Assembly: GCA_949710005.1 (NCBI GenBank) | Contig: OX453280.1 | Coordinates: forward strand, 14,800,308 to 14,864,307 | Source of the DNA: Ricordea florida | Lineage: Eukaryota; Cnidaria; Anthozoa; Corallimorpharia; Ricordeidae | Direction of reading: 5' to 3' | Length of the DNA stretch: 64,000 nucleotides | Shown here: piece after piece, positions 24,320-36,000 of the stretch | How the letters are laid out: each line of letters begins with the position of its first letter | How positions within the stretch are numbered: position 1 is the first letter of the stretch | The notes under the pieces: generated by a model | Databases searched by the model: none | Seen by the model: only the letters and a program-made list of their open reading frames with translations | Told to the model about the DNA's origin: nothing | Translations under genes and position numbers: made by a program

Positions 24320-26684
24320 AAAAGACTTTGAGGAATGTTTACAAAGTTAAATTTGTAGAGTAGTGCAATCATATGCTATAGTGTTTTATTTTAAATACCT
24401 CTTATTTAACAATTATTTTATTAATTTTTTAATTCTTAATTCAACTTCTACAACTCTGTACAACTGTAATTAATATTTGCACTTAAGAACAGTACAATGT
24501 ACTCACATCACAAAGTGCAATTCAAAACCAAAGGGATGGTATAGCCTCCATTTCTGTTCAAACCTACTTTCCTCTGATTGATCTGGATGAATTCTTCAAT
24601 TTTCCAATTTAAATTCATATCATCCCTTTATGGCCTGTTTTGACAAGATATTTGTGGACAGTGTTCTGATTCCGCTCACACCAACATTTGCTAACACATA
24701 TCTTGAGTACCTCGAAACTGTTCTGCTGTAGCTTTATGCTGGGCATCAGACAACAGTTACAGATATATTATCAAGTAAAAAGAGTACATGCAAGTATAGG
24801 ATTGGTTTTGGTGAATGCCTCACTTCACAGCTTTAAATAAGGCACGTACATTTCATCTATAAGACAATAGAAAAAGGTTGCTTGGTATTTATCGAAATTT
24901 GCATCAACATGATGGAGGAGAAAAAGAATAAGAGAAGTATTTTTTTAAAGAAAACCAAGCTTACTATTTGTTGTTAAATACTTGGAATTCCAATCCAATG
25001 ACCACTGTTGTCAAGAGTTCTGTCCTCTACACACTGTTAAACGTTTGTCAGAGCTGAGCTCCTGGTTACAAAGAAAGATGAGAAGCAATACAAGGTGCAT
25101 CATATGAAGAAGTTAATTGCCACTGGAGATAAGTCTTCGGTCTTTCTTTGCTGATATAACACAGCAGGCAAAGAAAATGAAACATTCAACAGTTCCTGGT
25201 TGGCCACCGCAAGAATCAGAAAAAGGTTAACAAAACAGAGGTATAATGTGCCATGAAGAGGAGACACTGTAAACAAGATAACATCACAATGGCTAGACCC
25301 CTGCATAACAGACTGTCAGAACACCGAAATCAATTCTGTCTTGCTATCTGGAAATATCTGGAAGAAACAGACCAAAGAGGGTTTTAATTGATGAAACAAC
25401 ATCATCGTCCACGACTGATTATGAGAGCAGGTGGATTTCAGACAGAAAGTGTAAAGAACCATATAGATTATAGAAAGGTTAGCAGATTTGAACAGAAACA
25501 GGGGCTAGTACGTTCATGTATGATACACCAATCAGGGTTGTTACAAGTACCCATCTGTGGGTGAAAATCACCACCTACTTAATTACACTAGTCATCTAAT
25601 TAACATGACACTACACTTACTTTAATTAGAAACTGAGTCATATATTTGAAACTTTGTGACAATCCTGTTAACTTTGGCAATAATTTTAGAATTAATATTA
25701 TAGATAGAAATATTGTCAGGAGTGTCCTTATTTCAACAACATCATCAACATATAAGGAGACTCTTGCTTTATCACCTGAGCCTGGTTCCTGCAAAGCAGA
25801 TTAATATATGGAAGGTAAATACGATTGTGAAACTCAACACAACGGCAAGTGGCTGTTGTAGAGAGGTTTAAAAGAGTCAATGAATGGATTTTTTTGTCCA
25901 CCGAGACAAAAAAAAGTAGTCATTGTAGAGAGGTGGTCGTTAGTGGAGGTTTGACTGTATTATTAGCTAAGTAAAATTCTAGATCATGACTGGATGTCAA
26001 AGTAAGGCACAACAATATTTTTAATCATTTGATCAAGATGTATGTTCCTAGACAAGAACACTTTGCTCAAAATTTGGCTCAATAATGGGTTAAACTTAAC
26101 CATTGTTGGAGGAACTGAGCCCAGATGGACCAATTTTTGTCTTTAGAAATTTACATTCAATCTATTAAAAGTGTTGATTGATGAAAATACAGATGTTATA
26201 AATTTCGCTTTTCCTAAAACATGAATCCTACAATAGAAATGTGGGCCCTCAAGAAGGTTATTTTCCTCTCCATGACAGGATGCTTTAATTGAGACTCTAT
26301 TACCTCTCCCCCTCCCCAAAGGTTGTGTATATGGACCATGTACAGGCCTATGTATGCTGACATCCCAAACCAAAACTTCTTCATTTTATAGCTTACCAAA
26401 TTCATTCCCCATGGCTGGCTATACACTGGCACTGAAGTGAAATTAATAGTGTCATTTCTTGTAATGGGCTAAATGTAGCCTGCTAATTTTTTGGAGGGAC
26501 ATGGTTTGCATGTTGCAGCTTGTTCATATTTTTTGAAGGAGAAAATGGTCTCAGTTAATAATGTATGCTTTCAGTGCTTGCAGATAAGATGAAGTGCTAG
26601 GTACTTTTTGGAGAGGCTTGTTACTGTTCTGTTAACGTTGTCTGCATTGAGATGCACAATAAATAAAACACATGGAATAACTAT

Positions 26685-26723
<39 letters not shown>

Positions 26724-27480
26724 CGTTCTGATTTGTTGAACTAATACTAGGCTATAAAATTATGTTATAGCCCACTAGTTACATAAGTGGTGTTAATATT
26801 ATTACTTTTCCATTGCATGTCTTCACAATTTCAGTTTAATTTCCTTATAGTCAGAATGAAATTTCTTGATTTTGAACAATTTTATTTTCCCTCATCATTT
26901 TCTTACCTGTGGATGTATTTAGTTAAAATAAGAAAAAGCATTAAGATCTGTAAGAAGGTGTTCCCCCTTCAGCCTGTTCCAGACATTCAGATTGAGATTG
27001 ACAAGAGTAGGCAAAAAAAGGATCCCCATTCTCCTCACTCACTCTATTTTTTACACCCTCCAGAATATAAAAGTCAGGAACAGGCTACAAACAGGCTATG
27101 AGTTCTTTTAGTAAATTTATGCATTAATTCTAATAACGAATACAGAACATAAGGACTGTTAGTTGTCTTGCAACTTGCTTAAGTCCACAAGAAGGACAAC
27201 TTTGTAAATGAGTATATCAGAAACAACACCCTTACACTTTGCAATAATTTCTCCTTTGATGCAAATGAATATATGAAATACCATATATTTGAACTGCGGA
27301 TTAATATGTAATAACATTTAATGATCATCGCAGTTATGTACACAACTTAAGCAGCTGTGAAATTAAAGCCTGAAAAAAAAAACTCAGACCTCAACGTTGA
27401 AGCCATTATTGCTCACTTTTTGCCGAGTTCATGGCGCCAAAATTGATCCCACTTCTATAACCAGTGAATAAAAATCTCTC
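24320..27480. other. Long AT-rich non-coding stretch
   Basis: I see no gene or clear element over about 3.1 kb. A short block at about 25850-25965 (GTAGAGAGGTGGTCGTTAGT, ending GACTGTAT) resembles one end of a pogo-like MITE, without a matching partner end. Confidence 0.4.
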
Positions 27481-27488
27481 TGGCCTGT

Positions 27489-27538
27489 GATTGGTCGGAC
27501 ATTTTTTTTCACTAGTGAAGAAAATGGTCCGACCAATC
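27489..27538. repeat. 50-bp palindrome GATTGGTCGGAC...GTCCGACCAATC
   Basis: The outer 12-15 bp on each side are inverted copies around an AT-rich centre containing CACTAGTG. Possibly a minimal MITE remnant or a protein-binding palindrome (it contains CCAAT-box-like sequence on both strands). Confidence 0.7.
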
Positions 27539-27626
27539 AAATTACTTCTAGTTTTTCACAGACTATTTTTCTCTCACAGATTTGTAAGGAGTAAATCTCA
27601 GTACCTATGGAATAATTAGTTTTCTC

Positions 27627-27686
27627 CTGCAGTTTTTTTAGGCAGGCAAAACTTCTCAATGTTTTGCCTGCCTAAAAAAACTGCAG
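27627..27686. repeat. Perfect 26-bp-arm hairpin
   Basis: Arms 27627-27652 and 27661-27686 are exact inverted copies (CTGCAGTTTTTTTAGGCAGG...) around an 8-nt loop. Confidence 0.9.
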
Positions 27687-27700
27687 TGTGACTGTATTAC

Positions 27701-27864
27701 CACCCTTATTTGTTGTCCTACCCCCCGTTGCTCTCCTACCCCCCGCTGCTCTCCTACCCCCTCCCCCCCCCACTTTCCCCTTTGGGCCCCCTTGGCCCTC
27801 TCTGAGGGCTCGGAGGGACAATCTGCTCTTATGTGGCCCCTCCCACCACAGTTGAAACATTTCT
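27701..27864 (-). CDS. Possible exon with a CCHC zinc knuckle and Gly/Gln/Arg repeats
   Basis: After an acceptor with a long T tract (TTTTTTGTTTTGCAG, exon edge 27864) the minus strand encodes a classical knuckle CFNCGGRGHIRADC, followed by a basic, low-complexity tail with a repeated GVGEQR hexapeptide. A donor-like GTAATA lies at 27700. CCHC knuckles of this type occur in retroelement gags and in cellular RNA-binding proteins, and nothing here distinguishes them. No flanking exon was found. Confidence 0.4.
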
Positions 27865-28231
27865 CTGCAAAACAAAAAATATATAAAACAATTAACAAGG
27901 CCCTTAAGAGAACAGCTGCCTCTCATATAATTTTAACATTTTCAGTCTTGCATTTTCAAATACTGTGGAGATATATTAAGTAGAGGAACACTATCAAAGG
28001 GATTTCCCGGCATTTTCAAAAATCATCACCACTTCTACAGACTCAAGCATCCCAAAAATATCTGCAAATGTATTTTTAGGGTTTGACTCTGTCCCGCTCC
28101 CCCTCCCCCTCCCCATCAAAGATTCCAATTTATTATATGACTTTAATGTCAGGAATCAAGTTTGTTCACAAGTGATTGGGGCTTCAGGGACACAAAAAAT
28201 AGTCGAATGAGCACTCGTAAGAAAACCATAG
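27865..28231. other. Non-coding stretch
   Basis: Nothing recognised apart from a CCCCTC-rich tract near 28090-28110. It runs up to the CATAG target duplication of Gypsy-3. Confidence 0.5.
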
Positions 28232-28363
28232 TGTTATATATGATACTACATGAAGTTGTTTGTAGATTGCCCATAATTGAGAGATCAGTTAAAAGACAAC
28301 ATGGCTTCGTCTAGAAGTGTGCCTTTCTTCTTGTATAAATAGCTTAGTCTCAAGTGTATAACA
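28232..28363 (+). repeat. Gypsy-3 5' LTR
   Basis: 132 bp; a TATAAAT box at about 28335 (TTGTATAAATAG) could be the core promoter. Confidence 0.95.
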
Positions 28364-28573
28364 TGGTGTCAGGAGTTTAATGAACCACCAAGCCCCCTCG
28401 TTTGGCGCTGGTATTCCATAACAGCAACGATTTTGTCACGGAAAGTTCGCTGTTGCAGTATTTCAACGCTCGTTCAGTGGAGCACGTGGTCGACTCGAAT
28501 CGCCATATTGGATCTTGTCTGCGAAAGGAAAGCATCTGAACTGTGAGTACCGAAGCATTTCACCCGTTTTAAC

Positions 28574-31500
28574 ATGCCGTTTTATCATATACCACCACTA
28601 TTGCCTATGAATGTCAAAGATGACGTATCGACAAATTGGAAAATGTTCAAAGAAGCTTGGCACTATTACGTAACCGCTACCGAACTTGACAAGAAACCTA
28701 AGCCAGTACAGGCTGGAGCGTTATGTAGTGTTATGGGTATGGACTGTGTAAAGGTTATGAACAACCTTACGACTTTATCTGCTGATGATAAGAAAGATCC
28801 GGAAAAAATCCTTGATGCCCAGACCAGCCATTTCATGCCTCAAAAACGGTATCCAGTCGTTTCGTACCCACGACCAGTTCGTACCCAGACGATTCGTACC
28901 CAAATGTAGACGATTCGTACCCAATGTCGGATGGTTCGTACCCAACCCTCTGGACGATTCGTACCATGGTCAACATTCATAACAAAAAGCATCTTTGAGA
29001 ACGATTAAAGATCAAGATTAACCGAAGTTACCTTGAATGATGTTGACTGTTTATCCTCCTTGATTCATAAGTGCATTTTGACTAAGAAAACCGGCTTAAG
29101 CACGTACAACACAAGCTTTACAAATTATTTTTGTGATCAGCTACTCGATTGTTGTGTGCGACATGTCGTTAAAGATGTAACGAGTAGGATACAAGTAAAC
29201 CCCTTTTGTTTATTTTAAAAAAGCATATTTAAGTGAAGTCAAAGCGAAGCGAAGTCAATTCACTGATTGATTGGATTTAACTTTAGATTGAACAGGTTCC
29301 CGTTAAATCCGAGGGCGCTCAACACAAGTCAATAGCCTTTTTTTTTCGATTCTTAGTCGCTCGTGAGCGGGACAAGCCAATTTACAAATTGTAAAGAAAG
29401 TTTGACTTCCCAAACAGTACCTGTTTATTAGTTGCTCGGGTAAGGTTATTGCGATTTTTTTCCGTGTTGTCATTATTCTTCTATTGTTTATACAATGACA
29501 GCTAATTAGTGCCCCGCGCAAGGTAGTTGTGATTTTTTTTTCTTTAACAAATCAGTTTATTTTAACAAAAGGAGTAAACAACATACATAACTATAAAAAG
29601 ATACTGTTTGACACAAAACAACTTGGTAATAGGATGGGTACGAAACGTCTTAATTTGTTGGGTTCGAATCGTCCGCGTTGGGTACGAATCGTCTGGGTAC
29701 GAACTGGTCGTGGGTACGAAACGACTGGTAAGCTCAAAAACATTTGTTGTTTGAACGAGTCAAATTTGGCTTTGCTAATCCAGCAGAACATGAAACCATT
29801 GATCAGTGCGTAGTGAGATTACGCCAGCTTGCTGAGTCATGTGAATTTGAGAGTCTTTGTGAGAGCTTGATTCGTGACCGATTAGTTATTGGTACCAGAG
29901 ACTCTTCGACTCGTGATCGGCTTCTCAGGGAGCGCCCTGTTCCAAGCTTGGCTAGGTGTATTGAAGCTCTTCGTGCCAGTGAATTATCCAGAGTCCATAA
30001 AGAGCAGTTTAAGGATGTGGCTGACCCAGCTCCTACAATCCATGCATCAGACAAGCGTAGGTTAAAAGAGAAAAAGAAAGGAAGTGGTGAACATAGCCAT
30101 GGAAACACAAGAAGTTCTAGCAAGTCAAGCAAAGGAAATTCAAAGAGTTCATGCAAGTTTTGTGGTAGAGACCACCCATTTGACAGAGCTAAATGTCTAG
30201 CCTCGGGAAAGACGTGTCACAAGTGTGGTAAACAAGGCCACTTTGCTGTGAAATGCCATAACAAGATGCAGACGCCAGTTAAAGCTACAAATAAAGTTCA
30301 CCAGTCAAGTGGAATCCATGTGGAATCAGCAGAGGATGGTGGTGAATCAGATGATTCTATCTTCATCGCAGAGCGTGTTGGAGTTGTCAGCAGAAATGTG
30401 AGCAGATCTACCTTTATGGTTCCCCTCACCTTCCATACAGAGTACAGTCCTACAGTGAAAGCTCAGTTAGATACTGGAGCAACGTGCAGTGCAATGTCGT
30501 ACACAGATTTGTTGAATATTTTACAGAGTGGAGAAGTCCAGTTGGATCCGCCTGGAGGCAAGATTAGACTATATGATGGTAGTATGGTTACTCCATTGGG
30601 ATCCTTCACATTTACAGTTAGTCAGAACAGTGGTTCTAAATGCAAGATAAAGTTTGACATCTTGGAGAATGCACCTTGGCCCATTGTCGACGGTGAGACG
30701 TGCATCAAACAAGGCTGGATTTCCTTGAGCATGGTCCAGTCCGTTCATTCAGTGAACAGCAAACAATATGAACCACTGGCGCTTGATGAGCTCATGAAAG
30801 AGTATGAAGATGTGTTCACGGGTTTGGGTTGCCTGCCAGGAGAATATCACATTAAAGTTGATACAAACATCGCACCAGTGCAGCATGTTCCTCGCCGTGT
30901 ACCTGTGCCACTGAAAGCAAAGCTGAAAGCAAAGATTGAAGAGATGGAGAAGCAAGGAATAATTGTCAAGGAAACTGGCCCAACAGAGTGGATTAGCAGT
31001 CTTGTAGCAGTGCAGAAGCCCGGAAAGTTAAGAGTGTGCATTGACCCGCGAGATCTAAACAAAGCTATTAAGAGGCCAAAGTATCAGATGCCAACAGTTG
31101 ATGAGGTTCTGCCGAAGCTTGCCAAAGCTAAGGTGTTTACAGTGCTGGATGCCAAAGATGGTTTCTATCAAGTTAAGCTCGACAAGGAAAGCTCACTTCT
31201 TACTACATTCTGGACCCCATTTGGAGGATATCGTTATCTGCGAATGCCTCAAGGAATCAGCAGTGCACCAGAAGAGTGCACCAGAAGTCATTGCAGATGA
31301 TATCTTGTGTTATGGCAGTGGAGAAACTATGGAGGAAGCTTTAGCAGATCATGATCAGAACTTAGTGAACTTGCTCAAGCGTGCCCGCAAAGTCAATTTG
31401 AAGCTTAACAAGAAGAAGTTGAGACTGCGACTAGACCAAGTAACATACATGGGACAGTTGTTTACGTCCGATGGCCTAAAGCCAGACCCCATGAAAGTGG

Positions 31501-32716
31501 AAGCAATTCCAAGCATGCCTCAACCAAATGAAAAAAGGGCAGTCCAGCGTCTCCTAGGATGTGTCAATTATTTGTCCCGATTCATGCCAAGGCTCTCAGA
31601 AGTCACCTAGGACCTGATGCTTGTACGCGTCGAGCACGTGATGTGTTGTTCTGGCCGGGTATGACAAGTCAAATAAAGGACCTCGTCCAAAAGTGTGCAG
31701 TTTGTAATGACTTTCAAGCCAGACAGCAGAAAGAACCATTGATGACGCACAAGATCCCAGACACCCCATGGTTAAGAGTTGGTCAAGATCTTTTCACACT
31801 TGGAAATGAGACCTATTTGGAGACTGTAGATTATTACAGTGACTATTTTGAATTAGACCTGTTGCAAGATACGACTGCCGAATCAGTGATCAATGCAACA
31901 AAGGCCCACTTTGCCCGCCATGGCATTGCTGACATGGTTACAGACAATGGTCCCCAGTACTCAAGTGCACAGTTTGCTGCGTTCGCTCGCGTATGGGAAT
32001 TTCAACACACCACCTCCTCACCCTTACATAGTCAGAGTAATGGCAAAGTTGAGTCTGCAGTGAAGATTTCTAAGACTCTCTTAAAGAAGGCAAAGAAGGA
32101 CAAGAAGGATGTGCAGATGGCTCTTCTTGAATGGCGAAACACGCCTGACAGCAACAGCTTGAGTCCTGTTAAGAAGCTCATGTCAAGAAGAACCCGAACC
32201 ACTATCCCTACAGTCGAAGCATTACTTAGGCCAGAAGTTGCAGAAGGCGTGCCTGAAAACATCAAACTGAAGAGACAGCAAGCTAAAGCTGCCTATGACA
32301 AGCATGCAAGACCATTACCAGAACTCCAAGTAGGAGAACCAGTACGTCTTCAACCAGTTAACCCAAAAGCACCATGGGAGAGAGGGTCATGTGTAGCAAA
32401 AGTCGGACCACGTTCCTACCTTATTGAAACAGAGAGCGGAAACCTGTACAGACGGAACAGAAAATTTGTTCGCCAAGATACTAGTCAAGAACTGAAGCGA
32501 CTGCCCACCACCAAGAGCAGCTCCATTGACCAGAGCTCATCTAAGTACAAGTCAGCAGACAAACCACCAAATGACATGAGACCAAGCCCAACTACGAAAC
32601 AGTCTGAATCTACCATGACTGATGATAGGAACAGCTTGCAACCACCTCAGTCTCTAGTTACAAGGAGTGGCAGAGTCAGTGTTCGTCCTTCCAAGTTCAA
32701 GGATTACGTGACATAG
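28574..32716 (+). pseudogene. Gypsy-3 gag-pol, broken
   Basis: An ATG at 28574 starts gag. The frame is interrupted by the 28848-29732 element and resumes after 29741 in the same frame. It continues through two zinc knuckles (CKFCGRDHPFDRAKC and CHKCGKQGHFAVKC, about 30150-30255), protease (LDTGATCS, about 30468) and RT up to about 31275. A deletion next to the duplicated word AGTGCACCAGAAG (31262-31289) removes the palm segment before the ADDIL box and shifts the frame. A second deletion at about 31608 joins the end of RT directly to the integrase zinc-binding region, removing connection and RNase H domains. The integrase (DLFT, TDNGPQYS, and a K where the glutamate-bearing GEVER-type motif reads NGKVESAV) reads on to 32716. 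Gag and pol share one frame here, unlike Gypsy-1 and Gypsy-4. Confidence 0.9.
28848..29732. mobile_element. 885-bp MULE-like non-autonomous element in Gypsy-3 gag
   Basis: Long inverted ends (about 50 bp identical, 28852-28902 against 29678-29728) begin CCAGTCGTTTCGTACCCACG. Inside them a motif GACGATTCGTACCCAA recurs about three times on each side. The insert is bordered by CTCAAAAAC at 28839-28847 and 29733-29741, a 9-bp duplication. Removing the element and one copy restores the gag frame. A 9-bp duplication with long TIRs is typical of Mutator-like elements. No transposase is encoded. Confidence 0.9.
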
Positions 32717-32862
32717 GTTTATGCCTTATGAACTTAAATGCAGTCCCTGAACTTGAGACATTTCTAGTTACCTTATTAGAGTTTATTTGTGTTTACCCTT
32801 TCGATAGACTAGACAGTTTCTAAGTTTTCCACGTTGATTTTATTTTACTGGAAAAAGGGAGA

Positions 32863-32990
32863 TGTTATATGTGATACTACATGAAGTAGTTTGTAGATTG
32901 CCCATAATTGAGAGATTAAAAGACAACATGGCTTCGTCTAGAAGTGTGCCTTTCTTCTTGTATAAATAGCTTAGTCTCAAGTGTATAACA
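32863..32990 (+). repeat. Gypsy-3 3' LTR
   Basis: 128 bp, matching 28232-28363 except for a 4-bp deletion and a few substitutions. Confidence 0.95.
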
Positions 32991-33073
32991 CATAGTAAAC
33001 ACAGTAAGCTGACTTTCTATAACCTTCATTTCTTGGAATGGAAACAGATTAATAAAATCATTTAAAATAAAAT

Positions 33074-36000
33074 TTATGACGAAAACATACTATTTTTAAA
33101 ACGACTCCACTTCTCCTTCTTATTGTCATCTGCAATTTAAAAACGGCAGCATCAATTTTGAGTTACTGTTTAACCTATGCAAGGCGAACTGAGGGCAGAA
33201 TTATCGACAAAAAAAAAGTAACCTAACCCAATTGTTTTTATGAATTTTTTGTATGAGTCTCGAAAACTTCTTTGCGGAAGCGAAAGCATGCGCTCTATAA
33301 GTATCACATAAAAGCAAACAAAATTATACATTCAATACTTACCAGGAGGAATTGGACGATTGACTGAAATTAAAGAACTTGCATGTTATTAAACTGAGAA
33401 AACGAAACTACAACAGCTATCATTTCTGGATAATCTTATGAGGATTCAGTAACATTAGACTTATATATAAATTCTTACGCACAAAATATTTTAACAGAGT
33501 TTCAGTGTTTATCAAAACCACATTCTAAGGGGTTTTCAATTTAGAAGACCATTTCTTTTATCCACCTGTAAACAAAATATTTGCCGGTTCTGTTGATTTT
33601 CTTTAACCACGTTCTAACTTAGACTGTAGTAATAACCGACCCTTAGCATTTAACTTACTAGGAGGTTGTCCATTGTTTCTTGAAAAAAAAAAAAGAAATT
33701 GTGAATTAAAACTGAGAAAGTATCATGAGTTCTTCCAACATCGTGGGGAGCGGCAAACAGAAATTAGTCTGCATGTCAATAGACACCGCATTCTACGCCG
33801 TTTTCGAGTTTCGCCAACGCTGGTTTGTTGTTAACGGTACTGCAGGTTTTTTCCATGGGTGGCGGGTGGCGGGTGACGAGTGGCGGGTGACGGGTGGCGG
33901 GTGACGGGTGGCAATTCTGCCTGATTTTGTTGTGAGGACCGGTTTTCCTTTGGGACTGTAAATGTCCGAATGAACGGACACTTGGACTGACAAGTGGAGA
34001 AATCCAACTCTGGAGAGCACTGCTTTGCCTGCGGGAACGGACACTTACGATTCTCTGGTAGAAGAGGATCTACATCAATGGTCTAATGATGTAGATCCTC
34101 GTCTACCAGAGAATCGTAAGTTTCCGTTCCCGCAGGCAAAGCAGTGTTCTCAAGAGTTCGATTTCTCCACTTGTCAGTCCAAGTGTCCGTTCATTCGGAA
34201 ATTAAGAAAGAGATATCAGAGACATGACTTGGTCCAACAGAAGTGTATTCTGTACTCGTTAATGTTGAGGATGTAATCATCAATGTAATCGATGTATTTC
34301 TTCAGGGCTCCTTTAAGCTATTTATTGACAAGTTAGAGTAAGAGCCTGAAAAATAATAATGATCTAGGGGGTTTTACTGCTGCGTGAGATATCGAAATGA
34401 TTCTCGGTCCGATTTACGGTGGTTTCAAAGCGCTTGAAAAGGCTTCTCATTTTGTGTTAGAAAGTAGAATTTCTACAGAGTTTTTTAGGGCCAAGGCGAT
34501 GGCCCAAATTGTTTTCAAGATAGCCGTGAATCAGTGTTACGCCTCTTATGTTAGCGAACGTTTAGAATTTCTCGTTATGTGAGTAAAACCGTTTAGATTT
34601 GTTTATTATACTATTATTGTAGACATTTTTAAGTATTGCTACCTGGTTTTGTAAGTGTTCAAAAGATTTTGCTGCAAATGTCTGTAGAATGGAATGATAA
34701 GAAAGGAAATAGAACTGTTGAAATAGAAATAGAGCGTACTTGTTACCCGCCACCCGTCACCCGCTACCCGTCACTCGCCACCCGCCACCCGTAGTTTATC
34801 CACTTAAAATAACCCACCTCTAAACAAAATATTTGCCGATTCTGTTGATTTTGTCACTTGGACTATGTTGTAATTAACGACCCCTAGCATTCAACTTACT
34901 GGGTGGCTGTCCATTGTGTACTGTAAAAAAAAAAAAAGAAATTGTGAATTAAAACTGAGAAAGTATCATGAGTTGTTCAAACATCGTGGGAAGCGGCAGA
35001 CGGAAATATGTCTGCGTGTCAATAAACACTGCATTCTACACCGTTTTCAATTTTCGCCAACGCTGATATCTATATAAGTTTATATATTGTTTGTTGTTCA
35101 CGGTATCAATATTAAAAAGGCTTTTAACGAAGATATGGTCGACGCAGTGGTATATGCCATTCCAAATTAGCCTGAAAAAGGGCTTATAGCCCAGCGTAGA
35201 AGACCACATCTTATCAGGAGGTTGTTTGCATTTAACTTACTGGGAGCTTGGCCATTGTTCCCTGAAAAAGAAAAAAGAAATTTGTGAATTAAAACTGAGA
35301 AAATACCATGACCTGTTTCAACATTGCGGGAAGCGACGTTGTCTGCGTGTCAATACACACCAGCGGAGAGGGAGGGGAGTTAGTGCATTAAAATTACTCT
35401 GTAGACCGCCCTCAATTAACTAGGAGAATACATTCATATAATGTATTTACAGAGTATAACTGCCGCTTTCTGTGCTTATTTAGCAAGGGATATACACTAA
35501 AGGATTGGTAAGAGAACAGCATGTCCAACTCTTGACTTCTGATGTGTTATACCGTACAACAAGTATTGCGTTAACTCAGGCGTCAGCTTGGTGAGCCCAA
35601 ATTTCTCAGTGATAAACCTGATAAACCCGTCTGCATCGTTCATCGTGGATTTAATAGCCTTACAACTAATGGCGCAACATAACACAATAGAGACTAAGAA
35701 AATAATTATAATCTAATAGCTACACTAGCAAAGGAAAAAAGTTGTTACGACGTAAATAGCATCAGTGTTGTTTTTTGTTGTTGTCGAGTTTCAACTATTA
35801 GATTGGTACTGACAGAGGTTATATGCTTCTGGTACCGAACATGGTTTAATTGCTGTATAAGTACTGCTTGGAGAAATGTTCTTATCTGGAGAAATAGTGT
35901 AATAAGCCTACATAAAAAGATTACTACATGTTTTTGAAAGTAAAAAGTTTTGGTTTCTCATATTTTCGATAGAAAAAAAAAACAAACAAACAAACTTCCT

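Larger units (their letters stand above)
28232..32990 (+). mobile_element. Gypsy-3, internally deleted LTR retrotransposon
   Basis: The LTRs 28232-28363 (132 bp) and 32863-32990 (128 bp, one 4-bp deletion plus few substitutions) have TG...CA ends. The target duplication CATAG is at 28227-28231 and 32991-32995. A primer-binding site begins TGGTGTCAGGAG at 28364, and a polypurine tract (GGAAAAAGGGAGA) abuts the 3' LTR. The internal region lost most of RNase H and part of RT, and gag holds an 885-bp MULE-like insertion. Confidence 0.95.
33568..35370. repeat. Three copies of a ~200-270-bp unit each carrying one microexon
   Basis: Segments at about 33568-33840, 34814-35095 and 35218-35360 share the order: AAATATTTGCCG block (first two), TTAACTTACTGG donor/exon, poly-A stretch, GTGAATTAAAACTGAGAAA, then GTCAATA-CACACC. 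The copies are diverged but clearly homologous. The first two are separated by the foldback-like element 33858-34791. Confidence 0.85.

Noticed and set aside
34025..34276. 83-codon frame across the long hairpin
   Set aside because: It is explained by the palindrome: the second half mirrors the first, with no protein-like features.
33857..34791. CRISPR-like array of GGGTGGCG units
   Set aside because: The units are 8 bp without spacers, in a eukaryotic context; a minisatellite explains them.
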